The translations under genes and the position numbers were made by a program. Below the pieces are notes generated by a model. It was not told where the DNA came from and did not search any database. It was given only the letters and a program-made list of their open reading frames with translations. Source: Chromatiales bacterium (GTDB taxonomy: Bacteria; Pseudomonadota; Gammaproteobacteria; JACCYU01). From it: DNA of 5,481 nt. Location of the stretch: positions 1-5,481 of the forward strand of contig JAPSGG010000139.1 in NCBI GenBank assembly GCA_031177845.1, given 5' to 3'. Position 1 is the stretch's first letter; every line of letters starts with the position of its first letter. Positions 1 to 5,481 of this stretch are shown here, in pieces.

Positions 1-13
1 AAGTGAGAAGACC

Positions 14-102
14 AAAGTCCCCTACTATCCTCCTTTGCCAAAGGGAGATGTCGCTAGAGATGCGAATTCCCCTCTTTAGTAAAGGAGGGCCACGGGGGAT
101 TT
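14..102 (+). repeat. Structured palindromic repeat (copy 1) in the nuoF leader
   Basis: This is an 89-base element with a three-stem fold. The outer stem pairs 14-22 with 95-102 (eight pairs, G17 bulged). Hairpin 1 pairs CTCCTTT (30-36) with AAAGGGAG (40-47) around loop GCC, with one bulged G. Hairpin 2 pairs CCCTCTTT (70-77) with AAAGGAGGG (81-89) around loop AGT, also with one bulged G. The whole stretch lies upstream of nuoF and has no plausible gene. A second, diverged copy with the same layout is at 4462-4541. From memory, short dispersed elements built on CCCCTTT/AAAGGGG arms are common between genes in GC-rich proteobacteria, and their spurious translation gives peptides such as PLFSKGGPRGI, which one frame here also gives. 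The fold is read directly; membership of a genome-wide family is inference. Confidence 0.7.
94..99 (+). promoter_or_regulatory. Ribosome binding site of nuoF, inside the repeat
   Basis: GGGGGA lies seven bases before the ATG at 107 and is the only good Shine-Dalgarno-like sequence near it. It is also most of the right arm of the repeat's outer stem, pairing with TCCCC at 18-22, so it could be hidden when the element is folded. The nuoF frame is closed upstream by TAG at 77-79 and TAA at 80-82 and has no other standard start before 107, which supports this site and start. Confidence 0.65.
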
Positions 103-106
103 CCTG

Positions 107-1384
107 ATGGAAAAACCGCTGACCAAGAATATCCGCGCGAATGAGGAGCCGTTCAACCTCGATGAATACGAGCGCGCGGGCGGTTATCAGGCCGTGCGCA
201 GGGCGCTTAAGGAGCTGACGCCTGCCGAGGTGCAGCAGATGGTGAAGGACTCCAATCTGCGTGGGCGCGGCGGCGCCGGCTTTCCGACCGGCATGAAGTG
301 GAGTTTCGTGCCTATGGGCGACGACGCGCCGAGCCGCAAGTATCTGATCGTGAATGCCGATGAGATGGAACCCGGCACCTTCAAGGACAGACTGCTCTTG
401 GCTGGCGATCCGCACCAGATGGTGGAAAGCATCATCGTGAGCAGCTACGCAATAGGCGCGGATATTGCCTATATCTTCCTGCGCGGCGAATACGTCAACC
501 CAGCCAGACGGCTCAGGAGCGCCATCGCCGAGGCACAGGACAAGGGCTATCTCGGACGGAACATTCTCGGGTCCGGGTACAACCTGACCCTACACCTGCA
601 TACCAGCGCCGGACGTTACATCTGCGGCGAAGAGACTGCGCTAATCAGTGCGCTGGAGGGCAAGCGGGCCGTGCCGCGCGCGAAGCCGCCCTATCCACAG
701 GCCGCCGGGCTGTGGGGAAAACCCACGGTAGTGAACAACGTCGAGACCCTGTGCTGTGTGCCGCACATCGTCAATCGCGGCGCCGAGTGGTTCAAGTCGA
801 TCAGCCGGAGCCAAGACGGCGGCACCAAGATCTACGGTGTGAGCGGACGGGTGAAAAGACCCGGCGCCTGGGAGCTGCCCATGGGTACCACAATCCGAGA
901 GATCCTGGAAGAACACGCCGGCGGCATGCGTGAGGGATACAAGTTCCGCGGGTTACTGCCAGGCGGCGCATCCACCGATTTCCTGGTCGAAGAGCATCTG
1001 GACACACCGATGGACTTCGACTCGATCGCAAAGGCAGGCAGCCGCATGGGCACCGGCACCATGGTCATCCTGGACGATCGTAGCTGTCCGGTCGGGATGT
1101 GCCACAACCTGGAAAAGTTCTTCGCGCAGGAATCCTGCGGCTGGTGCACGCCGTGCCGCGACGGCCTTCCCTGGACCGAACGCGTGTTGAAGGCATTGGA
1201 GGATGGTCAGGGCGCGCCGGGTGACCTGGAGATGCTGGACATGCACACGCGGTTCTTAGGAATGGGCAAGACGTTCTGCGCGCACGCGCCCGGCGCGATG
1301 GCGCCGCTGCAAAGCGCGCTGAAGTATTTTCGCGAGGATTTCGAGCGACATATCACCAAGCGGCGATGCCCATACCATCACTGA
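107..1384 (+). CDS. nuoF: NADH-quinone oxidoreductase subunit F (51 kDa, NADH/FMN-binding)
   Basis: NuoF is the NADH dehydrogenase subunit of complex I on the cytoplasmic side: it oxidises NADH, holds FMN and cluster N3, and passes electrons to NuoE and NuoG. The 425-residue protein has the expected landmarks in order. The glycine-rich GRGGAGFPTGMKW at 53-65 and NADEMEPGTFKDR at 83-95 form the FMN/NADH site. GRYICGEET at 169-177 is a conserved family block. ESCGWCTPCRDG at 342-353 gives C344, C347 and C350, and C391 in TFCAHAP is the fourth [4Fe-4S] N3 ligand. The met in ADEMEPGT matches the E. coli form rather than the ADESEPGT or ADEGEPGT of many other complexes. The C terminus (ending RRCPYHH) is somewhat shorter than E. 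coli NuoF (about 445 residues), but all cofactor residues are present. nuoG follows after an unusually long 342-base gap. Identification is firm. Confidence 0.98.
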   Translation: MEKPLTKNIRANEEPFNLDEYERAGGYQAVRRALKELTPAEVQQMVKDSNLRGRGGAGFPTGMKWSFVPMGDDAPSRKYLIVNADEMEPGTFKDRLLLAGDPHQMVESIIVSSYAIGADIAYIFLRGEYVNPARRLRSAIAEAQDKGYLGRNILGSGYNLTLHLHTSAGRYICGEETALISALEGKRAVPRAKPPYPQAAGLWGKPTVVNNVETLCCVPHIVNRGAEWFKSISRSQDGGTKIYGVSGRVKRPGAWELPMGTTIREILEEHAGGMREGYKFRGLLPGGASTDFLVEEHLDTPMDFDSIAKAGSRMGTGTMVILDDRSCPVGMCHNLEKFFAQESCGWCTPCRDGLPWTERVLKALEDGQGAPGDLEMLDMHTRFLGMGKTFCAHAPGAMAPLQSALKYFREDFERHITKRRCPYHH

Positions 1385-1653
1385 TCATGAGAGTTGGCGC
1401 AAGACGTCGTCGCCATTACCCCCGTTTGGTGCGCCGAGCATCGCAAGCATGGAGCCGAGCGCCCGAAGGGATGCGCATCCGTTGCGTGCGGTGCCTGCCA
1501 GCACACAGACGTGCTGTCGGGCAATCGCCGAGATCCACGTGCGAAGCGCAGGAAACACGCACCAGTCGGGTGTCTTTTCTTCTGGATACTTTTTTCTGGA
1601 CAAGTAAAGGCCAATTCGCCGGGAGCGATTTTGAGGCGCCGCAGGCGGGCCCG

Positions 1654-1669
1654 AAGGACGAAATCCATG
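1654..1669 (+). promoter_or_regulatory. Candidate ribosome binding site and alternative ATG for nuoG
   Basis: AAGGA at 1654-1658 lies eight bases before an ATG at 1667-1669 that is in frame with nuoG with no stop between. Starting here would add 20 residues (beginning MEGLRKSTS) before the conserved MATIYID start. The conserved ATG at 1727 has no comparable purine-rich site, only AGAAAA just upstream. The start could therefore be here even though the family alignment ends at 1727. The added residues lie in the repeat-like spacer. Confidence 0.3.
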
Positions 1670-1696
1670 GAGGGACTTCGCAAAAGTACCTCGCCC

Positions 1697-1714
1697 GCGG
1701 GTGCAAGAACCCGC
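1697..1714 (+). other. Short hairpin just upstream of the nuoG start
   Basis: GCGGGT (1697-1702) pairs with ACCCGC (1709-1714) around the six-base loop GCAAGA. It ends 12 bases before the ATG at 1727. It has no T-run after it, so it is not an intrinsic terminator. It sits at the end of the repeat-like spacer and may be that repeat's terminal palindrome. In the mRNA it could affect ribosome loading at 1727. Confidence 0.4.
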
Positions 1715-1726
1715 ATTAGAAAACTC

Positions 1727-4444
1727 ATGGCCACCATCTACATCGACAACCAGCCGTACCAGGTCGACGAGCGCCAGAACCTGCTTCACCAGTGTCTGTC
1801 GCTGGGGTTCGACCTGCCCTACTTCTGCTGGCATCCGGCGATGGGTTCGGTAGGATCCTGCCGCCAGTGCGCGGTCAAGCAGTACAAGGATGAAAGCGAT
1901 AAACAGGGCCGCATCGTGATGGCCTGCATGGTACCCGCCTCGGAGGGCACGCGAATATCCATCGAAGATCCGGAAGCCGCAGCCTTTCGCAAGAGCATCA
2001 TCGAATGGCTGATGATCAATCACCCACATGACTGCCCGGTATGCGAGGAGGGAGGCGAGTGTCACCTGCAAGACATGACCCTGATGACGGGCCATACGTA
2101 TCGGCGGTATCGATTTAAAAAGCGCACCTTCCGCAACCAGTACCTGGGGCCGTTCATCAACCACGAGATGAACCGCTGCATCACCTGTTATCGCTGCGTG
2201 CGCTTCTACGGGGATTACGCCGGCGGACACGACCTGCAGGCGCTGGGCATCCACAATACGGTCTACTTCGGCCGCAGCGAGGATGGCGTGCTGGAGAACG
2301 AGTTCAGCGGCAATCTGGCCGAGGTCTGTCCCACCGGGGTGTTCACCGATAAGACGCTGGGCGAGGATTACACGCGCAAATGGGACTTGGCCGCCGCGCC
2401 CTCCGTGTGCGTGCACTGCGCCGTCGGCTGCAATACTAGCCCCAACGAGCGCTACGGCGAGCTGCGACGCATCGTCAATCGCTACAACGGCGCGGTCAAT
2501 GGTTACTTCATCTGCGACCGCGGGCGCTTCGGCTATGACTTCGTCAATAGCAACAAGCGTATTCGCAAACCATTGCTGCAGCGATCGCGTGAAAGCCGTT
2601 TCGAGTCCATTGACAGTGAACAGGCGCTGGATCACCTGCGCAATCTGGTCGTAAACCCGCGGCGCGTGATTGGCATCGGCTCTCCGCGGGCGTCGATCGA
2701 GGCCAACTTCGCCCTGCGCAAGCTAGTCGGTCCGGAGCGTTTCTACAACGGCATGTCCGAGCGCGAGCAGCGGCTGGTCGGCCTGGTACTGGAGATTTAC
2801 CGCCGCGGTCCGGCGCGACCAGCTTCTCCGAACGATGCCGAGCAGGCCGATGCCGTGCTGGTGCTGGGTGAAGATGTCGCCAACACGGCTCCGCGCCTCA
2901 GCTTAAACCTGCGCCAGGCCATACGTCACAAGGCGTTGGACCTGGCAGAGGTGCAGGGTATCCCGCGCTGGCAGGACAACAGCATACGCGACGCCGTGCA
3001 GGACGCGCAGAGCCCGATGTTCATCATCACACCCGATATGACTCGCTTGGACGATGCGGCAAGCAAGACCTTGCGCGCTGCACCGGATGATATCGCGCGG
3101 CTGGGATTCGCCGTGGCGCACGACCTCAACGTTAATGTACCCGCGGTCAGTGATCTTTCCGTTGATTTACAAGATCAAGTGCACGAGATTGCTCGCGCAC
3201 TCAAGACCGCCAAACGGCCACTGGTCGTCTCAGGTCTCGGATGCCGCAGCGACGCGGTAATACAGGCAGCGGCCAACGTTGCGTGGGCCTTGTGCGGCGA
3301 AGAACGCGCGGCCGATTTGTGCCTTGCGCTGCCCGAGTGCAACAGCTTAGGTCTGGCACTGATGGGCGGCGGCAGGCTCGAGGAAGCCTTTAATGCGCTG
3401 TCAAAGGGAACCGCGGACACCGTCATCGTACTCGAGAACGATCTCTACCGGCGCGCCGCCCGGGCCCAAGTGGACGCGGCCCTTGATGACGCCGAGCACG
3501 TGGTTGCGATCGATCACCTATCCAACCAAACAACAGCGCGCGCCGAACTGATATTGCCGGCCGGCACCTTTGCCGAATCCGACGGCACGTTGGTCAGCTA
3601 CGAGGGTCGCGCACAGCGCTTCTTTCAGGTCATGGAGCCTGCCGGTGACGTGCGGGAGAGCTGGCGCTGGCTTAGTGATGCCGCCGGTTGGGGTTGGCGG
3701 AGCCTCGACGAGGCGATCGCCTCCTGCGTCGAGGACCTGCCATCCTTGCGCGGCATTGAGGATGCCGCGCCGCTCGCCGGTTTTCGCATTGCGGGCCAGA
3801 AGATCCCGCGCGCACCGCACCGCTACAGCGGACGCACCGCCCAATGGGCGAACGTCACAGTGCACGAACCTAAGCCTCCGGTCGATCCCGACACACCGCT
3901 GTCGTTTTCGATGGAGGGCTATCATGGAATCCGAAAACAGCCGCCGGCAGCGATCCCGTTCTTCTGGGCGCCGAGGTGGAACTCCAATGAGTCGCTCAAC
4001 AAGTTTCAGGACGAGGTGGCCGGCCCGCTGCACGGCGGCAATCCCGGAGTGCGCCTCATCGAGCCGCGGGTTGGGGCAAGTCCCCGATACTTCGATGCCG
4101 CGCCGGCCACTTTCGAGCCTCGCGCCAGCACCTCGCCCAACGAGCTCTTGATCATCCCTTTGCATCACGTCTTCGGCAGCGAGGAGCTGAGCGTCGAGGG
4201 CGAGGCGCTGGCCAGTCGCGCGCCCGCGCTTTACCTGGCACTCCATCCCGACGATGCCTCGCGCCTGAATATGCACAACGGCGATTCTGTAGAAATATCG
4301 GTCCGCGGTGAGAAGCGGCGGCTGCCGCTGAAGGTGAACGCGGCACTGGCGCCTGGCCTGGCCGGCCTGCCGTGGGGTTTGCGCGGCATGGATTACCTGG
4401 AGCTGCCGGTGCTGGGAAAGGTGAGTAAAGCGATGTCGGCATGA
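1727..4444 (+). CDS. nuoG: NADH-quinone oxidoreductase subunit G (75 kDa, iron-sulphur)
   Basis: NuoG carries most of the iron-sulphur wire of the complex I peripheral arm, taking electrons from NuoF/NuoE and sending them on to NuoI. With the start at 1727 it has 905 residues, close to E. coli NuoG (about 908), and its opening MATIYID matches that protein. The N-terminal ferredoxin domain has C34, C45, C48 and C67 for [2Fe-2S] N1b. H99, C103, C106 and C112 (HPHDCPVCEEGGEC) bind N5. C151, C154, C157 and C201 bind N4. C228, C231, C235 and C263 form the C-x2-C-x3-C-x27-C motif of the extra cluster N7, found only in some bacteria. From about 220 on, the rest is a molybdopterin-oxidoreductase-like scaffold (GIGSPRAS near 316, AESDGT near 617) that lacks molybdenum in known complexes, ending in a beta-barrel-like domain from about 811. 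The open frame extends upstream to a TTG at 1394, but that part is repeat-like spacer, not NuoG; a start at 1667 remains possible. nuoH follows after 100 bases. Confidence 0.97.
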   Translation: MATIYIDNQPYQVDERQNLLHQCLSLGFDLPYFCWHPAMGSVGSCRQCAVKQYKDESDKQGRIVMACMVPASEGTRISIEDPEAAAFRKSIIEWLMINHPHDCPVCEEGGECHLQDMTLMTGHTYRRYRFKKRTFRNQYLGPFINHEMNRCITCYRCVRFYGDYAGGHDLQALGIHNTVYFGRSEDGVLENEFSGNLAEVCPTGVFTDKTLGEDYTRKWDLAAAPSVCVHCAVGCNTSPNERYGELRRIVNRYNGAVNGYFICDRGRFGYDFVNSNKRIRKPLLQRSRESRFESIDSEQALDHLRNLVVNPRRVIGIGSPRASIEANFALRKLVGPERFYNGMSEREQRLVGLVLEIYRRGPARPASPNDAEQADAVLVLGEDVANTAPRLSLNLRQAIRHKALDLAEVQGIPRWQDNSIRDAVQDAQSPMFIITPDMTRLDDAASKTLRAAPDDIARLGFAVAHDLNVNVPAVSDLSVDLQDQVHEIARALKTAKRPLVVSGLGCRSDAVIQAAANVAWALCGEERAADLCLALPECNSLGLALMGGGRLEEAFNALSKGTADTVIVLENDLYRRAARAQVDAALDDAEHVVAIDHLSNQTTARAELILPAGTFAESDGTLVSYEGRAQRFFQVMEPAGDVRESWRWLSDAAGWGWRSLDEAIASCVEDLPSLRGIEDAAPLAGFRIAGQKIPRAPHRYSGRTAQWANVTVHEPKPPVDPDTPLSFSMEGYHGIRKQPPAAIPFFWAPRWNSNESLNKFQDEVAGPLHGGNPGVRLIEPRVGASPRYFDAAPATFEPRASTSPNELLIIPLHHVFGSEELSVEGEALASRAPALYLALHPDDASRLNMHNGDSVEISVRGEKRRLPLKVNAALAPGLAGLPWGLRGMDYLELPVLGKVSKAMSA

Positions 4445-4461
4445 ATCCTGTCCTGATGGAA

Positions 4462-4541
4462 AATTCCGCCCCATCCCCTCTTTGTGAAAGAGTGGGCCTC
4501 GATTGCTTCCCCTTTGGTCAAGGTGGAGCTGGAGGGGGATT
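4462..4541 (+). repeat. Structured palindromic repeat (copy 2) between nuoG and nuoH
   Basis: This 80-base element has the same three-stem plan as the one before nuoF. The outer stem pairs 4462-4471 with 4534-4541, with bulges at T4465 and G4468. Hairpin 1 pairs CCCCTCTTT (4475-4483) with AAAGAGTGGG (4487-4496) around loop GTG, nine pairs with T4493 bulged. Hairpin 2 pairs TCCCCTT (4508-4514) with AAGGTGGA (4520-4527) around loop TGGTC, seven pairs with T4524 bulged. It fills almost the whole 100-base nuoG-nuoH spacer. Arm sequences and the GGGGGATT end match copy 1, while the inner sequence has diverged. Spurious translation gives [15 protein letters not shown], a degraded form of the SPLVKGGAGGDS-type peptide I associate with this repeat class. 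No T-tract follows either hairpin, so neither looks like an intrinsic terminator. Confidence 0.65.
4534..4539 (+). promoter_or_regulatory. Ribosome binding site of nuoH, inside the repeat
   Basis: GGGGGA lies five bases before the ATG at 4545, within a purine-rich run starting at 4531. As at nuoF, it is the right arm of the repeat's outer stem and can pair with upstream cytosines at 4466-4471, so folding would cover it. It fixes the nuoH start. Confidence 0.65.
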
Positions 4542-4544
4542 CTT

Positions 4545-5481
4545 ATGAGCGGCATTCTCCCCGGGCTGCTGAATGCCTTCGGGATCTTGGCCGCCATCAT
4601 TGTCGCGGCCGCGCTTTTGACCTGGGTCGAGCGCCGACTGCTGGGGCTGTGGCAGGATCGTTACGGTCCTAACCGCGCTGGGCCCTTCGGCATCCTTCAG
4701 GTCGTTGCGGATATGATCAAGATCCTGACCAAGGAGGATTGGATCCCGCCGCTGGCGGACAAGGGCGTGTTCGTGCTGGCGCCCATGATCGTGATGATCG
4801 CGATGCTGACCGCGTTTGCCGTCGTTCCCATCGCGCCGGGCGTGGGAGTCACCGATCTCAACGTCGGTTTACTGTTCTTTCTCGCCATGACTTCACTGGC
4901 GGTCTATAGCGTTGCGCTGGCCGGTTGGTCGTCGAACAACAAGTACTCGCTGATGGGTGGCCTGCGCTCGGCCGCGCAGATGGTGAGCTACGAGGTGTTC
5001 ATGGGCCTATCGCTCATGGGCGTCGTGATGTTGGCAGGAAGCTTCGATTTGCGCGCAATTGTGGCCGCTCAGCAAGACCTCTGGTATTTCATCCCGCAAT
5101 TCCTGGGGCTGGTGATCTTCACGGTCGCGGGTATCGCCGAGAGCCACCGCCTGCCCTTCGATCTGCCCGAGGCCGAGAGCGAACTGGTCGCCGGCTACCA
5201 CACCGAGTATTCGGGCATGAAGTTCGGTATGTTCTTCGTCGGCGAGTACGTGGCGATCACGCTCATCTCGGCCATGATCGTCACGCTCTTCTTCGGCGGC
5301 TGGCTGGGGCCCTGGCTACCGCCGGTCATCTGGTTTCTGCTCAAAACATCGATCGTCATCGTGTTCTTCATCCTGATCAGGGCCTCGCTCCCCAGGCCGC
5401 GTTACGACCAGTTCATGGCCTTCGGTTGGAAGGTCATGCTGCCGCTTGCACTGTTGAATCTTGTGGTCACCGGGGGCATTT
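4545..5481 (+). CDS. nuoH: NADH-quinone oxidoreductase subunit H (membrane, quinone site), 3' truncated by window
   Basis: NuoH (ND1 homologue) is the inner-membrane subunit that joins the peripheral arm to the membrane arm and forms much of the quinone chamber. The frame is open from the ATG to the window edge with no stop: 312 residues are visible against about 325 in E. coli, so some ten are missing. The segment [19 protein letters not shown] (29-47) is the conserved first cytoplasmic loop. [18 protein letters not shown] (128-145) and E150 follow. The acidic quinone-chamber loop [17 protein letters not shown] (198-214) leads into [13 protein letters not shown] (215-227), with E209, E211, E213 and E221 present. 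[11 protein letters not shown] is near the C terminus. Eight hydrophobic segments can be seen, roughly at 8-27, 75-95, 106-127, 146-164, 178-198, 230-250, 256-280 and 296 to the edge, matching the usual topology. Start chosen from the ribosome binding site and family alignment. Confidence 0.97.
   Translation, partial: MSGILPGLLNAFGILAAIIVAAALLTWVERRLLGLWQDRYGPNRAGPFGILQVVADMIKILTKEDWIPPLADKGVFVLAPMIVMIAMLTAFAVVPIAPGVGVTDLNVGLLFFLAMTSLAVYSVALAGWSSNNKYSLMGGLRSAAQMVSYEVFMGLSLMGVVMLAGSFDLRAIVAAQQDLWYFIPQFLGLVIFTVAGIAESHRLPFDLPEAESELVAGYHTEYSGMKFGMFFVGEYVAITLISAMIVTLFFGGWLGPWLPPVIWFLLKTSIVIVFFILIRASLPRPRYDQFMAFGWKVMLPLALLNLVVTGGI

Larger units (their letters stand above)
1385..1726. repeat. Long nuoF-nuoG spacer resembling a decayed dispersed repeat
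   Basis: This 342-base stretch separates two genes that normally lie close together. It holds no recognisable gene, although frames stay open through it on both strands. It contains a perfect 12-base palindrome GGATGCGCATCC (1469-1480), a six-pair hairpin CAGCAC/GTGCTG (1499-1516), a T-rich segment around 1571-1610 with TTCTGGA repeated at 1580-1586 and 1594-1600, and a GCGGGT/ACCCGC hairpin (1697-1714). Its spurious translations include VSFLLDTFFWTSK and PAGARTRIRK on the + strand and LLVQKKVSRRKDT on the - strand. From memory, these resemble peptides often predicted from dispersed intergenic repeats in gamma- and betaproteobacterial genomes. The gap and its internal structure are seen directly; the repeat assignment is inference. 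No clear intrinsic terminator is present, so read-through into nuoG is expected. Confidence 0.45.

Noticed and set aside
1..6. AAG TGA at the left edge as the last codon and stop of nuoE
   Set aside because: nuoE is expected immediately upstream and the stop fits, but one codon is too little to call a gene.
14..102. CRISPR array or riboswitch in the leader
   Set aside because: There are no regularly spaced direct repeats, and the structure has no match I recognise among riboswitch classes; a similar element lies before nuoH.
1571..1610. T-rich segment as an intrinsic terminator between nuoF and nuoG
   Set aside because: The T-run at 1590-1595 has no GC-rich hairpin directly before it, and the nearby TACTT/AAGTA pairing is weak and lies around the T-run.
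1394..1726. N-terminal extension of NuoG from the TTG at 1394 (111 extra residues)
   Set aside because: The extra residues have no NuoG homology, lie in repeat-like DNA, and the start has no support; the family alignment begins at 1727. Only the shorter 1667 option is kept as a possibility.
1385..2635. 416-codon open frame on the - strand
   Set aside because: It lies opposite the conserved iron-sulphur domains of nuoG and the spacer, and has low-complexity composition typical of antisense frames in GC-rich genes.
3570..4151. 193-codon + strand frame inside nuoG
   Set aside because: It is a shifted frame of the nuoG C-terminal region, rich in R, P, S and A as expected of a shadow.
4475..4527. 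The two hairpins after nuoG as a transcription terminator
   Set aside because: Neither is followed by a T-tract, and nuoH, part of the same complex, begins just downstream.
3518..4600. 360-codon open frame on the - strand
   Set aside because: It is antisense to the C-terminal half of nuoG and the nuoH leader, with no recognisable domain.

Overview
The window is a stretch of a bacterial respiratory complex I (NADH:quinone oxidoreductase, nuo) operon, all on the + strand. It holds complete nuoF (107-1384), complete nuoG (1727-4444 by the best start) and nuoH from 4545, which runs off the right edge with about ten residues missing. NuoF, NuoG and NuoH all resemble the Escherichia coli/Pseudomonas version closely: NuoG has the same cysteine layout and about the same length, and carries the extra N7 iron-sulphur motif. 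Together with the GC-rich codon use, this points to a gammaproteobacterium. The genus cannot be read from the sequence, and the window looks chromosomal, with no phage or plasmid genes.

The three genes form one electron path. NuoF takes hydride from NADH onto FMN and passes electrons through cluster N3 to the chain in NuoG (N1b, N4, N5, plus the side cluster N7). NuoH is the membrane subunit that forms much of the quinone chamber and links the peripheral arm to the proton-pumping arm. Upstream nuoE and downstream nuoI would be expected outside the window.

The unusual part is the spacers. nuo genes are usually tightly packed, but here all three junctions carry repeat-like DNA. The leader of nuoF (14-102) and the nuoG-nuoH spacer (4462-4541) hold two diverged copies of one structured element: an outer stem enclosing two hairpins of the CCCCTTT/AAAGGGG type. 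In both copies the right arm of the outer stem is the GGGGGA Shine-Dalgarno of the next gene. The 342-base nuoF-nuoG gap (1385-1726) is different. It resembles a decayed dispersed repeat that runs up to the nuoG start and has left an in-frame upstream ATG at 1667 with a better ribosome binding site than the conserved start.

The genes themselves are ordinary and intact. I see no new enzymatic or defence system. The points worth a second look are the repeat-derived spacers, their possible control of translation, and the uncertain NuoG N terminus.
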